This document shows, piece by piece, positions 16,275 to 25,422 of a DNA stretch of 64,000 nucleotides. The stretch is taken from positions 62,001 through 126,000 of the forward strand of contig NZ_BOOW01000006.1 in assembly GCF_016863435.1 (NCBI RefSeq), written 5' to 3'. The translations under genes were made by a program, and so were the position numbers. Position 1 is the first letter of the stretch. Each line of letters begins with the position of its first letter. Under the pieces are notes generated by a model. It did not search any database, was not told where the DNA came from, and worked only from the letters and a program-made list of their open reading frames with translations. This DNA is from Sinosporangium siamense. Lineage in GTDB: Bacteria; Actinomycetota; Actinomycetes; Streptosporangiales; Streptosporangiaceae.

Positions 16275-17504
16275 TCAGGCCGCTGTGCCGTACTCCGGGG
16301 CCCGGCGGCGCAGCAGCAGCATGGCCGCGTCGTCGCCGAGCGGCCGGCCGACGTGGCGCAGCAGGTCGGCCCGCAGATCGTCCAGGGCCGCCTGCGGGTC
16401 CTTGCCGGCGAGCAGGTGGGTGCGCGAGGTCAGCGGGTAGAACCGCTGGGCGGGGTCGCGGGCCTCGATGACGCCGTCTGTGTAGAAGAGGATCTGGTCG
16501 CCGGGTGCGAAGGGCACGCGGTAGGGGACCGGCGGGTCGGGCTCCAGCGACAGCAGCCCGAGCGGCGGCGCCTCCTCGGGCGGGTCGGCCAGGAACTGCG
16601 TGCCGTCGCCCCGCAGCACCAGCGGCCCGGGGTGGCCGCAGTTGACCATGGAGATCTCCTTTTCGTCGATCACCTCGGCCAGGACGACGGTCACGAACTG
16701 CTCGCCCGACAGGTGCCGGGCCAGCGCCTTCTCCAGCCTGGCGACGATGCCGGGGAGTTCGGCCTCGTCGTGGGCGGCCTCACGGAACGCGCCAAGGACG
16801 ACCGCGGCGGTCTCGACGGCCTCAAGGCCCTTTCCCTGGACGTCGCCCACGATGATGCGCACGCCGCCTTTGGGGCGGGTCACAATCTCGTACAGGTCGC
16901 CGCCGATGCGGGCCTCGGCCGCGGCCGAGGTGTAGGAGACGGCCACGCCGATGCCGGGGCCGGCGCGGCGCGGCACGGGGCGCAGCAGGACGCGCTGGGC
17001 GGCCTCGGCGACGTTGCGCACCTCGGCCAGGCGCCGTTCGTAGCCCATGCGCCCGGCGCTGGCGAGGGCGCTGGCCAGGGTCACTCCGACGATGGCGCCT
17101 AAGGCGACCTGGACGCGCAGGGTGTGGACGCTGCCGGTGTAGACGCCGAGCAGGAGGCACAGGCTCACGGCGATCGCGCCGGTGAGGGCGGTGGTGCGCA
17201 CGTCGCAGGCGATGCCGGCGAAGGCGGGACCGAGGGCGAGGAGCGGCAGCAGGCCGAGGCCCCGACCGGCGAGAATGTCGGCGAGAGCCACGGCGACCAT
17301 GACGGCGAAGGGCAGCACTTTGAGCAGCCCCTGCGTCTTGCCGCGGGCCGCCGCGTCGACCACGGCGATCATCCCCTCGGGCCTTCCGGCGCTTCCCGGG
17401 GGATGAATTTTCACTTCTTTTGTGCTCTCCGGCGTCTCAGACACCTCCCGTAAGGATGTGTCCTGAGACGTCGTGGAGGCCCCCTCGCCATCCCTCTTGC
17501 TCAT
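16275..17504 (-). CDS. Membrane-bound SpoIIE/PP2C-type serine phosphatase
   Basis: 409 residues from ATG 17504; an upstream start at 17579 is unlikely. Residues 1-60 are a hydrophilic cytoplasmic tail, residues about 65-160 form several TM helices (LLKVLPFAVMVAVALADILA, TTALTGAIAVSLCLLLGVY, VQVALGAIVGVTLASALASA), and the rest is a PPM/SpoIIE phosphatase domain. Metal-binding motifs are intact: GGDLYE, VGDVQGKGLEA, LFYTDGVIEAR and the final GDDAAML. In actinobacteria such proteins usually dephosphorylate anti-sigma-factor antagonists. There is no partner STAS or anti-sigma gene nearby. The gene lies downstream of bldD on the same strand but is separated by a terminator. Confidence 0.85.
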   Translation of the reverse strand: MSKRDGEGASTTSQDTSLREVSETPESTKEVKIHPPGSAGRPEGMIAVVDAAARGKTQGLLKVLPFAVMVAVALADILAGRGLGLLPLLALGPAFAGIACDVRTTALTGAIAVSLCLLLGVYTGSVHTLRVQVALGAIVGVTLASALASAGRMGYERRLAEVRNVAEAAQRVLLRPVPRRAGPGIGVAVSYTSAAAEARIGGDLYEIVTRPKGGVRIIVGDVQGKGLEAVETAAVVLGAFREAAHDEAELPGIVARLEKALARHLSGEQFVTVVLAEVIDEKEISMVNCGHPGPLVLRGDGTQFLADPPEEAPPLGLLSLEPDPPVPYRVPFAPGDQILFYTDGVIEARDPAQRFYPLTSRTHLLAGKDPQAALDDLRADLLRHVGRPLGDDAAMLLLRRRAPEYGTAA

Positions 17505-17650
17505 GGCCACCAAAATTCTTGAATCCCCTGCCTGTGTTGTTACTACCACAATCGCTGTAGATCGCGATGATCGACTCACCGGGGTTATCGAGGTGACATG
17601 TACGGCAGGAGCAAGTCTGTCGCCTTTGCCCAGGACTGAGGCATGAGAAC

Positions 17651-17694
17651 GGCCCCCGTACGGGCCTGAGAGGCCTTAATCACGCACGGGGGCC
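17651..17694 (-). terminator. Terminator of bldD
   Basis: GGCCCCCGT at 17651-17659 pairs with ACGGGGGCC at 17686-17694, with an internal GGCCT-GAG-AGGCC hairpin. It lies about 110 nt past the bldD stop and separates it from the phosphatase gene. Confidence 0.7.
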
Positions 17695-17804
17695 GCAAAT
17701 GCATAATGTGAGCCAGGCAACACTGACAAAGCCCGTCAGCGGCTCACTGAGCGCCCGAGACGTCCAGTGGCCGCGGAAGCGGGCGGAACACGAAGTGGGC
17801 CGAA

Positions 17805-18299
17805 CTAGAAGGCTTCGACCGCCCTGCGCGCCTCGGCGTCAAGCACTCCCCAGCCGATGAGTTCCTCGGTCAACTCGGCCGGCGACTTGTCGTAAATCAC
17901 GGCAAGAGAGCGCAAGTCCTCCTGGCGGATGGACAACACCTTGCCGTTGTAGTCACCGCGCTGGCTCTGGATGGTCGCGGCGTAGCGCGCGAGGGCCCCG
18001 GCCTTCTCCTTGGGAAGCTGGGCGAGGCGCTCAAGGTCGATCACAAGCTTCGGCGTGGGCCCGAGCGGACTCGGTGCGGCCCCGCCCGGCAACAACTCGG
18101 ATACCGGCACACCGTAGAAATCGGCCAGCTCAGCGAGCTTCTGCACCGTGACCGCCCGGTCGCCGCGTTCGTAGGAGCCCACGACGACAGCCTTCCAGCG
18201 GCCACGCGACTTCTCTTCGACTCCATGCAGGGACAGGCCCTGCTGGGTGCGGATCGCGCGGAGTCGTGCACCCAGCGACTTGGCGTACTCAGACGGCAT
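17805..18299 (-). CDS. bldD: Developmental master regulator BldD
   Basis: 164 residues. An N-terminal XRE-type helix-turn-helix (SLGARLRAIRTQQGLSLHGV, then GRWKAVVVGSYERGDRAVTV) is followed by the BldD C-terminal domain. That domain carries RGD-YNGKVLSI-RQED, fitting the R-x-D-x8-R-x-x-D c-di-GMP-binding signature. In Streptomyces, c-di-GMP drives BldD dimerisation and repression of sporulation genes during vegetative growth. The start is ATG 18299 by match to known BldD N termini (SEYAK); longer in-frame starts add unrelated residues. Near-identity to Streptomyces BldD over the DNA-binding helix makes the call firm. A dyad upstream may be an autoregulatory site. Confidence 0.96.
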   Translation of the reverse strand: MPSEYAKSLGARLRAIRTQQGLSLHGVEEKSRGRWKAVVVGSYERGDRAVTVQKLAELADFYGVPVSELLPGGAAPSPLGPTPKLVIDLERLAQLPKEKAGALARYAATIQSQRGDYNGKVLSIRQEDLRSLAVIYDKSPAELTEELIGWGVLDAEARRAVEAF

Positions 18300-18343
18300 G
18301 TGTGGCCCCCCGGCTCTTAGGTTTGTCATGCTCTCAGCAGAAA

Positions 18344-18359
18344 GGTGATGCTTCTCACC
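18344..18359. promoter_or_regulatory. Dyad upstream of bldD, possible autoregulatory operator
   Basis: GGTGA-TGCTTC-TCACC has perfect 5-bp arms and lies about 45 nt upstream of the bldD ATG. BldD is known to repress its own gene in Streptomyces through GTnAC/GTnAC-like dyads. The fit to that consensus is only partial. Confidence 0.35.
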
Positions 18360-18593
18360 AAATTGTGCTCCCTCGCGGCATATGCCCTGACAACCGGGGT
18401 CGGTGCCCGGGGTAGGCACCATCGGTGACAGGGGTGTCGGGTTTTTCCCAACAACACCTTGAGGGGTGGTTACGGACAGTGACGGTAAAGCGATGGCAGC
18501 CCAAGGTCAAGCTGATTGGAAAAAAGATGCCGAATCCGATCCGGTGTGGTCCGACACGATCGTCCGGCTTGTCCTGTCCGAAACTCCCTGGTT

Positions 18594-19508
18594 TTACCGT
18601 TTGAGGTGTACAGCGCGCGTACGCTCCATGGCCGGAACCCGAGGCAAGATGATCACTGGGCATGGCGCAGCCCTTATGATCTTCAAAGACGTGTCGCCGA
18701 GGAAGACGCGACGCAGGGGACCCTCTTCGCTGGAGGCACACATCACCATCTCCCCCGGGAACCACGAGGTCGACGCCAGCGCCGAGGCCACATCCCGGCC
18801 GGACAGCACCTCAAGGTCCACATGCGTGCTGCGCCGGGGACCGCGCGCTACGGCCCGCAGATCGGCCAGGACCTGCTCGCGCAACCGTTCGAGCATGGCG
18901 TCCTCGACCCTGCCGGGACGGCCGCCGCCCCTCAGCACCAGCGTCACCAGGCGCAGCGGCACGCCGAAGATCGCCGCCGCCTTCGCCGCGAGCCGCACGG
19001 CGTGATCGCAGCCGGGCCCCCTCCGGTAGGCCACCGTGATCCGGTCGAAGGCGGCCGGCGCGCTGGCCGCATAACCCTTCGGCGCCAGCGCCACAGGCAC
19101 CGGCGAGGCGTGCAGGAGCTGATCGGCGGTGCTGCTCAGCGAGATGCGGCCTCTGGCGCCGCGCGGCGCCGAGCCGACGACCACGAGGTCCGCGCCGGTG
19201 GCCCGTGCCAATTCGCTCAGCCCGCGCCCGCTCCCGCGCTGCGGATGCATGACGAACTCCGCGCTCACGTCCTCCTGACCGGCCAGCAGCTCCCCGGCGA
19301 CGTCCAGCGTGTGCTGCGCCTGCTCGCGCAGGTAGGTGCGCCATTCGGCGTCCACCTTGCCTGGGCCAGGTGTCTCCCAGGCCGGCGGGTGCACATTCGC
19401 CACCGTGAGCGCCGCGCCCGACTGCCGCGCGATGAGTACGGCGAGAGCCAGCCCGTCGCGCCCCCGGGGCTCGGGGATGAACCCGGTCAGGATTCGCTCC
19501 AGCTTCAT
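18594..19508 (-). CDS. Tandem-domain universal stress protein
   Basis: 304 residues made of two Usp domains. Domain 1 (KLERILTGFIPEPRGRDGLA) ends with the ATP-binding-type stretch ADLVVVGSAPRGARGRISLS followed by PVPVALAP. Domain 2 starts DRITVAYRRGPGCDHAVRLA and ends MVMCASSEEGPLRRVFLGD, then APCPVIIL. The first domain keeps a G-x2-G-x-G(S)-like loop; in the second the loop is altered. It overlaps the permease stop by one base (TGATG), so it is the last gene of the permease-arcA-permease-usp operon. It probably supports survival under energy or acid stress together with arginine breakdown; this role is inference. Confidence 0.85.
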   Translation of the reverse strand: MKLERILTGFIPEPRGRDGLALAVLIARQSGAALTVANVHPPAWETPGPGKVDAEWRTYLREQAQHTLDVAGELLAGQEDVSAEFVMHPQRGSGRGLSELARATGADLVVVGSAPRGARGRISLSSTADQLLHASPVPVALAPKGYAASAPAAFDRITVAYRRGPGCDHAVRLAAKAAAIFGVPLRLVTLVLRGGGRPGRVEDAMLERLREQVLADLRAVARGPRRSTHVDLEVLSGRDVASALASTSWFPGEMVMCASSEEGPLRRVFLGDTSLKIIRAAPCPVIILPRVPAMERTRAVHLKR

Positions 19509-20935
19509 CACGTCCCCCTCGTGTTCTGCCGGGCCAGCCGCGAACGGCGGAAGCCGTACGCGAAGTAGGCGATGAGACCGACGACCGTCCACAGCACGAA
19601 CACCACCCAGGTGGCGCCGCTGAGGTTGATCATGAGATAGAGGCAGAAGAGCACGCCGAGCACGGGGGTGACGGGGAACAGCGGCGTGCGGAAGGCGCGC
19701 GGCAGATCGGGCCGGGTGCCGCGCAGCACGATCACGCCGACGTTGACGATGGCGAAGGCGAAGAGCGTGCCGATGCTGGTGGCGTCGGCGAGGTGGCCGA
19801 GCGGCACGAGCCCGGCGAGGATCGCGACGAAGGCCGACACGATGATCGTGTTGGCGGCGGGGACCTGCCGGCGCGGGCTGACCTTCTGGAACACCCGGGG
19901 GATCAGTCCGTCTCTGGACATGGCAAACAAAATGCGGGTCTGTCCGTACAGCACGGTGAGCACGACGCTGGCGATCGCGACGACGGCTCCGAGGGAGAGG
20001 ATCGCCGCCGGCCAGACCGAGCCGGTCGCGTCCTCCAGCACCTTGGCCAGCGACGCCTCCGAGCCGCTGAGCTGCTGCCAGGGCATGACCCCGACGGCGG
20101 CCAGCGCCACGAGCACGTAGACGACGGTGACGATGCCGAGTGACAGCAGGATCGCGAGCGGCAGGTCGCGCCGGGGGTTCTTGGCCTCCTCGCCGGCGGT
20201 GGAGGCGGCGTCGAAGCCGATGTAGGAGAAGAAGACCTTGGCTCCGGCGGCGCTGAGGCCGGCCATGCCGAGCGGGGCGAAGGGGGTGAGGTTGTCGCTG
20301 TTGAACGCGGTGAAGGCGACCACGCAGAAGAACAGCAGCACGCCGACCTTGAGGAACACCATGACGGTGTTGGCCGTGGCGCTCTCGGAGGTGCCGCGGA
20401 GCAGCAGCAGCGTGGCGACGATCACCACGACCATGGCCGGGATGTTGACGATCCCGCCCTCGGCGCCCGGCGGGTTGGCGATCGCGGCGGGGATGCGCCA
20501 GGAGAACAGCTGGCCGAGGAACTCGTTGAGATATTGCCCCCAGCCCACCGCGACCGCCGACACCGAGACGGCGTATTCGAGCAGCAGGCACCAGCCGCAC
20601 ACCCAGGCCACCACCTCGCCGAGGGTCGCGTAGGCGTAGGAGTAGGAGGAGCCCGACACCGGGATCGTTCCCGCCAGTTCGGCGTATGACAGGGCGGAGA
20701 AGAGCGCGGTGACCGCGGCCAGCAGGAAGGAGACGATGACGGCGGGTCCGGCCAGGGGGGTGGCCTCGCCGAGGATCACGAAGATGCCGGTGCCGAGCGT
20801 CGCGCCCACGCTGAAAAGCGTGAGCTGGGTCAGCGACATGGACCGTTTGAGATTGCCGCCTTCCCCGTGCCCACCCTCGGCCACGATCTGTTCGGTGGGT
20901 TTGGTACGGAACATCCGGCGCCACAGTGAGTCCAC
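19508..20935 (-). CDS. APC-family cationic amino acid permease
   Basis: 475 residues with about twelve to fourteen TM helices. The N-terminal cytoplasmic tail is followed by GATLGTGIFVILGEATPLAG (the substrate-binding glycine-rich TM1), then AELAGTIPVSGSSYSYAYATLG and FFSYIGFDAASTAGEEAKNP, which are hallmarks of the cationic amino acid transporter (CAT, YfnA-like) branch. GTG 20935 has the RBS AGGGAGA. Placement in the same run as arcA suggests arginine uptake. It is 167 nt downstream of arcA and overlaps the universal stress gene. Confidence 0.85.
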   Translation of the reverse strand: MDSLWRRMFRTKPTEQIVAEGGHGEGGNLKRSMSLTQLTLFSVGATLGTGIFVILGEATPLAGPAVIVSFLLAAVTALFSALSYAELAGTIPVSGSSYSYAYATLGEVVAWVCGWCLLLEYAVSVSAVAVGWGQYLNEFLGQLFSWRIPAAIANPPGAEGGIVNIPAMVVVIVATLLLLRGTSESATANTVMVFLKVGVLLFFCVVAFTAFNSDNLTPFAPLGMAGLSAAGAKVFFSYIGFDAASTAGEEAKNPRRDLPLAILLSLGIVTVVYVLVALAAVGVMPWQQLSGSEASLAKVLEDATGSVWPAAILSLGAVVAIASVVLTVLYGQTRILFAMSRDGLIPRVFQKVSPRRQVPAANTIIVSAFVAILAGLVPLGHLADATSIGTLFAFAIVNVGVIVLRGTRPDLPRAFRTPLFPVTPVLGVLFCLYLMINLSGATWVVFVLWTVVGLIAYFAYGFRRSRLARQNTRGT

Positions 20936-21102
20936 GGCGTCTCCCTTCCGCCTCGTGGGCGATCTGGATGGGGGTGGATCTGAGGGGGTGTCCCCGATGG
21001 GCCCTGCCGCGGGCGGGGGTTTGCCCGATCGGCCGGGCCGGTCCGATGTCGTGGAGAACCGCTGTCGTCGTCGCCGCTTCCCGCGCGTGAAGCCGGTGGT
21101 CG

Positions 21103-22347
21103 TCAGATGGCGTCGCGTTCCAACGGGCAGCTCATGCAGCGCGGGCCGCCCCGGCCCCGGCCGAGTTCGCTGCCCCGGATCGTGATCACCTCGATGCCCT
21201 GGGAGTGGAGATAGTTGTTGGTGGTCGTGTTGCGTTCGTAGGCGATCACCACGCCGGGCTCGACGGCCAGCACGTTGCAGCCGTCGTCCCACTGCTCGCG
21301 CGCCGCGGCGTGCACGTCCTGCTGCGCGGTCAGCACTCTGATCTCGGGCAGCCCGAGGGCGGCGGCGATGGCCTTGTGCATGTTCTCCGGGGGATGGTCG
21401 GTGACCTTGAGTTCCTTCTCGTTGTCCCCGGGCTCGATGGTGTAGGACGGCAGCATGCCGAGCCCGGCGTATTTCGTGAACACCCCCGTGTCCACCATGG
21501 TCATCACGGTGTCGAGGTGCATGAACGCCCGTGCCTTCGGCATGTTGAGTGCCACGATGCTGGTGGCCGACCCGGCGGCGAAGAGGTTGTGCGCCAGCAT
21601 CTCGACCGCCTGCGGCTGGGTGCGCTCGCTCATGCCCACGAGCACCGCTCCGCGCCCGATGACCAGCACGTCGCCGCCTTCGATGGTGGCGGGCGCGATG
21701 GGTGTGCCCGGCAGCCACACGTGGTAGCCGCCCTCGCGCGGCCGGTCGTAGCCGCCCGCGAACATCGGGTGCCAGCGGTAGACCGCCTCCATGTTGACGG
21801 TCTCGCGCATCCGCGCCTTCTTCTTCATGGCGTTGATCGAGACGCCGTCGTAGATCCAGCACGAGGTGTCGCGGGTGAACAGGTGGTTGGGCAGCGGCGG
21901 CAGCACGAAGTCGTCCGGGCCGAGGGTGTGGAAGGCGAGGCTCTTGGGATCCGTGCCGTACTCCATGATCTCGCGCTTGGTGATCCCCCCGGTGAGGAAG
22001 CGGGCCAGTAGCGCGGAACTCATCGAGTCCAGGGTGTTGCGGATGGAATCGGTGGCGAGGGGGCCGAACCAGCGTTTGTCGATGATGTGGTCGAGGATGT
22101 GCCGGCGGGCCTCGGGGATGTCGACGGTCTGTCTGAGCAGGTCGATGAGGAGGATCACCTCGATGCCGCGGGCGCGCAGCACGGCCTGCCACTCCTCGTG
22201 TTCCTCGACGGCGCGCTGCACCCAGAGCACGTCGTCGAACAGCAGGCCGTCCTTGTTGGCTGGAGTGAGTCGTTTGAGGGAGAGCTCGGGTTGGTGGACG
22301 AGGACCCGGCGGAGGGTTCCCACCTCGGAGTCGACATGAAAGGTCAT
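21103..22347 (-). CDS. arcA: Arginine deiminase
   Basis: 414 residues, the usual length. Converts arginine to citrulline and ammonia in the cytoplasm. Active-site stretches are [20 protein letters not shown] (guanidinium-binding Asp), [34 protein letters not shown] (catalytic His and Asp) and, at the C terminus, [17 protein letters not shown] with the nucleophilic Cys in the P-R-C-M-S context. The residue after CMS is Cys where Met is usual. ATG 22347 overlaps the permease stop as ATGA. No arcB or arcC is visible, so citrulline use and ATP gain require genes elsewhere, or the main role is ammonia release against acid. Confidence 0.93.
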   Translation of the reverse strand: MTFHVDSEVGTLRRVLVHQPELSLKRLTPANKDGLLFDDVLWVQRAVEEHEEWQAVLRARGIEVILLIDLLRQTVDIPEARRHILDHIIDKRWFGPLATDSIRNTLDSMSSALLARFLTGGITKREIMEYGTDPKSLAFHTLGPDDFVLPPLPNHLFTRDTSCWIYDGVSINAMKKKARMRETVNMEAVYRWHPMFAGGYDRPREGGYHVWLPGTPIAPATIEGGDVLVIGRGAVLVGMSERTQPQAVEMLAHNLFAAGSATSIVALNMPKARAFMHLDTVMTMVDTGVFTKYAGLGMLPSYTIEPGDNEKELKVTDHPPENMHKAIAAALGLPEIRVLTAQQDVHAAAREQWDDGCNVLAVEPGVVIAYERNTTTNNYLHSQGIEVITIRGSELGRGRGGPRCMSCPLERDAI

Positions 22348-23795
22348 TTGATCTCCTTGGTCCGATCGACCCCGTATTCGCCGCGCGAGGCCTTTATCCA
22401 GATATAAACCGGGATGCCTGCCAAAAGCATCAGTGTCCCTTGAAAGACGGCGTGGGTTCCCGCGCCGACCACCATCCAGAACGTGAACAGCAGCGCGATC
22501 GCCGCGACCGTTACATCCCGCGCCATGTGCCGCCGCTCCGCCCGCCGCCCGCGCGTCACCAGCCAGAACAGTTGCGCCGCCGCCGAGAACATGTACGGCA
22601 CAGCCGTCGTGAAGGTCGCGAGCAGCAGGATGGCGCTGAACGCGTTCACCGCCGAGAACGCCGCGACGAAGGTGACGGAGGCAAACAGGGTGCCCGCGAG
22701 GATGCCGACATAAGGCACGTTCCTCGCGTTCACCTTGGCGAAGACCGAGGGGAACAGGCCGTCGCGCGCCGATGCCATGGGCATCTCGGCCACCAGCATG
22801 GTCCAGCCGTTCAGCGCGCCGATGCCCGAGACGACCGCGCAGGCGGCCATCACCCCGCCCCAGACGCCGCCACCGAACATGTTGTCGACCGCGTCGGCGA
22901 ACGGCGCCTCGGAGGCGACCAGCTCGTCGTGGGGCACCGTACCGAAGACGGCGACGGTCGAGAGCATGTAGAGCGCGGCGCACGCCAGGCAGCCGAAGAC
23001 GCTCGCCCGTGCGATGTTGCGCACCGGGTCGCGCACCTTCTCCGCGGCGACGGTCGCGCTCTCCACCCCGGAGTAGGCGAACAGCACCAGCGCCGCCGCG
23101 CCCGACAACGCGGCCGGCCACGAGTTCCCCGTCGCGTTGAACGGCCCGAAGTCGGCCGTGCGGACGAACGCCAGGCCCACGACCGAGATGAAGATCAGCG
23201 GGAGGAACTTCAGGACAGCGGTGACGAGCTGGAACGTTCCCATGTTCCTGACGCCGCTCAGATTGATCAACGCCGGGAGGCACAGCCCGAACAGCCCGAT
23301 CGCGACCTTGCCCAGAGTGCTGTCCCAGTGCAGGAAGTAATTGACATATCCCACCCACGCGAACGCGATGCCCGCGTTCCCCGCCCATGCCGTGATCCAG
23401 AACGACCAGGCGTTGAGGAAACCGGGGAACTCGCCGAAGGCGTCCCTGGAGTAGGCGTACGGCCCGCCCGCCGCAGGCAGCCGGGCGCCGAGCCTGCCGA
23501 ACACGACCGCCAGGGCGATGGCGCCGACCGTGACCACGCCGAAGGCCAGGATGCTGATCGTCCCGAAGGCGGCGAGCGCCGCGGGGAGCAGGAAGATGCC
23601 GGTGCCGACGATGTTGCCCACCACGAGCGCGGTCGCCTGCGCGAGCCCGAGCTCCCCCTCCGGGGCGTGCGGTGTGCCGCCGTCCTGCCCGTCGCATCCG
23701 TCCTGTCCGTCCCGCCCGTTCTGTCCGTCGTCCCGCCCGTCGTGCCGGTCGGCGGCGAGCGGACCTGGAGGTCCCTCGCCAGAAGATTCCCCCAT
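22344..23795 (-). CDS. APC-family permease, likely arginine/ornithine or arginine/citrulline exchanger
   Basis: 483 residues. About 40 N-terminal residues are low-complexity, Asp/Gly-rich ([18 protein letters not shown]), then about twelve TM helices begin with [20 protein letters not shown] and [20 protein letters not shown], an APC-superfamily pattern seen in basic amino acid antiporters (AdiC/ArcD-like). It overlaps arcA by ATGA, a direct sign that it serves the deiminase reaction. It opens the operon; the ATG may be internal because the low-complexity leader is DNA-repeat derived. The true exchange pair is inference. Confidence 0.82.
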   Translation of the reverse strand: MGESSGEGPPGPLAADRHDGRDDGQNGRDGQDGCDGQDGGTPHAPEGELGLAQATALVVGNIVGTGIFLLPAALAAFGTISILAFGVVTVGAIALAVVFGRLGARLPAAGGPYAYSRDAFGEFPGFLNAWSFWITAWAGNAGIAFAWVGYVNYFLHWDSTLGKVAIGLFGLCLPALINLSGVRNMGTFQLVTAVLKFLPLIFISVVGLAFVRTADFGPFNATGNSWPAALSGAAALVLFAYSGVESATVAAEKVRDPVRNIARASVFGCLACAALYMLSTVAVFGTVPHDELVASEAPFADAVDNMFGGGVWGGVMAACAVVSGIGALNGWTMLVAEMPMASARDGLFPSVFAKVNARNVPYVGILAGTLFASVTFVAAFSAVNAFSAILLLATFTTAVPYMFSAAAQLFWLVTRGRRAERRHMARDVTVAAIALLFTFWMVVGAGTHAVFQGTLMLLAGIPVYIWIKASRGEYGVDRTKEIK

Positions 23796-23972
23796 GCTCT
23801 GCCCCCTGGCACCGCTTTCACCCCAAAAGCGATAACCCGGGTCGTCCCCGGCTGAAATCAGCGTGAAACCAGAGCGGGATGTGAGCAGGGGTGCGGAGCG
23901 GGCGCGCGGGCACAGCTCTCGGACGTGCGGAAACGGGGGGTGACCAGGCGAGAAGAGTACGGCGTGAGCCTG

Positions 23973-24227
23973 CTAAGGCGTGGTCGCCGAGTGGGTGGCC
24001 GGGGGCCGGGCGGCGCCGTCCCCGTCGACGAGGTGGGGGAAGACCAGTGCGCCCGCCGCGATCAGCAGCGCGGCGATCGCCACCGGCACCATGCGCAGGC
24101 GCGAGGGCGGGCCGGCGGGCGGGGAGGTGGAGAAGGTGCGGAGGCGGGCGGCGAGGTCCGGGTCGTCGGCCGCGAGGCGGTCACCAATGCCGCCGAGAAC
24201 ACGCTGGTCGTGCGGGGACAGGGCCAC
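23973..24227 (-). CDS. DUF3040-type small membrane protein
   Basis: 84 residues from GTG 24227 with GGAGAT upstream. The N terminus ALSPHDQRVLGGIGDRLAAD followed by DPDLAARLRTF fits the DUF3040 family of actinobacteria. One TM helix follows (MVPVAIAALLIAAGALVFP) and a short Ala/Pro-rich tail. Family function is unknown. It is monocistronic between the arginine operon and the gamma-subunit homologue, in the same direction as both. Confidence 0.75.
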   Translation of the reverse strand: MALSPHDQRVLGGIGDRLAADDPDLAARLRTFSTSPPAGPPSRLRMVPVAIAALLIAAGALVFPHLVDGDGAARPPATHSATTP

Positions 24228-24334
24228 GTGATCTCCTTCAGGACACTTCTCGGGGCACATAGTGGGGATGAGAGCTTGTTATAAGCGACATATCCGACTT
24301 TGCCAAGGTTGTTGTCGTAGATCTCTCCGCGGCC

Positions 24335-25249
24335 TCACATGGTGGCGAGCTTGTGCAGCCCCTCCGCCCCGCCCACGATCTCGGTGATCTCCGTGGTGAT
24401 CTCGGCCTGCCTCGCGTCGTTGGCCTCCCGGACGAGCCTCTCCACGAGCTCCTCGGCGTTCTCTGTGGCCGACGTCATCGCCGCCCGCCGGGCCGCGTGC
24501 TCGGCGGCGGCCGAACTCAGCATCATGAACCACACCCGCGACCGCACATAGCTGCCGAGCAGGGCGTCGAGCACCTGGGCGGCCGACGGCTCGAACTCGA
24601 AGGGCGCCTCGGGGATGCCGGGGGGCGGGGCGTCCTCACGCTCGTGCTCCTCGATCTCGATCGGCAGGATGCGGTGCGCGGTGACCTGCTGCCGCAGCAT
24701 GGAGACGAACCGGTTGTAGATGACGTGCACCTCGCCCACACCGCCTTCGCGCGTGGGCATGGCGAAGGTGTCCAGCAGCGTCTGCCCGACCTCGGCCGCG
24801 ATCGGATAGTGCGGCTCGCCGGAGAACCCCGACCACTCCCGCGCCACCTCCCTGCCCCGGAAGTGGAACCAGTCGGCCCCCCTGCGCCCCGCGATGTAGA
24901 AGACCGGCTCCTTGCCCTGCGAGCGCAGCAGCCCGCCGAGGGCCTCGGTGTGCCGGATGACGTCGTGGTTGAACGCCCCGCAGAACCCCCGGTCGCTCGT
25001 GAGCACGAGCACCGCCACCCGCGAGGTGTCCGGCTGCTGGTTGAGGATCGGGTGGGTGAGGGCGGTGTGGTGGGTGACCAGGATGGAGGCCGCCCGGGTG
25101 ATCTCCCTGACGTAGGGCTCGGCGGCCCTGGCCCGCTCTCTGGCCTTGCCGACGCGGGAGGTGGCGATGAGCTTCTGGGCGCGCGTGATCTTGGCGGTGG
25201 ACTTGATCGACTTGATCCGCCCGCGAATGGCCCGCAGCTGAGCACCCAC
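24335..25249 (-). CDS. Stand-alone F1Fo ATP synthase gamma-subunit homologue
   Basis: 304 residues, close to AtpG length. The N terminus (GAQLRAIRGRIKSIKSTAKI followed by TRAQKLIATSRVGKARERA) and the C terminus (AMTSATENAEELVERLVREA, then NDARQAEITTEITEIVGGAE) match the coiled-coil rotor shaft of the gamma subunit. The central VAVLVLTSDRGFCGAFNHDV is also typical. The canonical ...ITRAMEL/MVA... position reads ITRAQKLIA. Normally atpG lies between atpA and atpD, but neither flank here is an ATP synthase gene. It may be a duplicated paralogue, or a relocated only copy; the rest of the genome would decide. Confidence 0.82.
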   Translation of the reverse strand: MGAQLRAIRGRIKSIKSTAKITRAQKLIATSRVGKARERARAAEPYVREITRAASILVTHHTALTHPILNQQPDTSRVAVLVLTSDRGFCGAFNHDVIRHTEALGGLLRSQGKEPVFYIAGRRGADWFHFRGREVAREWSGFSGEPHYPIAAEVGQTLLDTFAMPTREGGVGEVHVIYNRFVSMLRQQVTAHRILPIEIEEHEREDAPPPGIPEAPFEFEPSAAQVLDALLGSYVRSRVWFMMLSSAAAEHAARRAAMTSATENAEELVERLVREANDARQAEITTEITEIVGGAEGLHKLATM

Positions 25250-25383
25250 GTGTCTTCGCCCCCGTCACCGTGTGCCCTCTACTCGCGCAGTGTAGTCGCG
25301 TGCTCGCTCCCGGTCCGTCCGAGCAGGTCGGCGAGGCGCGTCAAAACGCGGCTGGTAGTGTGACGGAGACCGTTTCCCTTTAA

Positions 25384-25412
25384 AGACCCGTCCCGTGAGG
25401 CGGAAAAGGCGG
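25384..25412 (+). promoter_or_regulatory. PyrR-binding RNA element at the pyr operon leader
   Basis: AGACCCGTCCCGTGAGGCGG at 25384-25403 contains TCC-N-G-N-GAGG, the core of the PyrR-binding loop known from Bacillus and mycobacteria. It ends about ten bases before a Shine-Dalgarno-like AAGGCGG (25406-25412) and 20 nt before the pyrR ATG. UMP-bound PyrR would then block translation initiation, as described for mycobacteria. Confidence 0.75.
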
Positions 25413-25422
25413 TGATTTTCGC

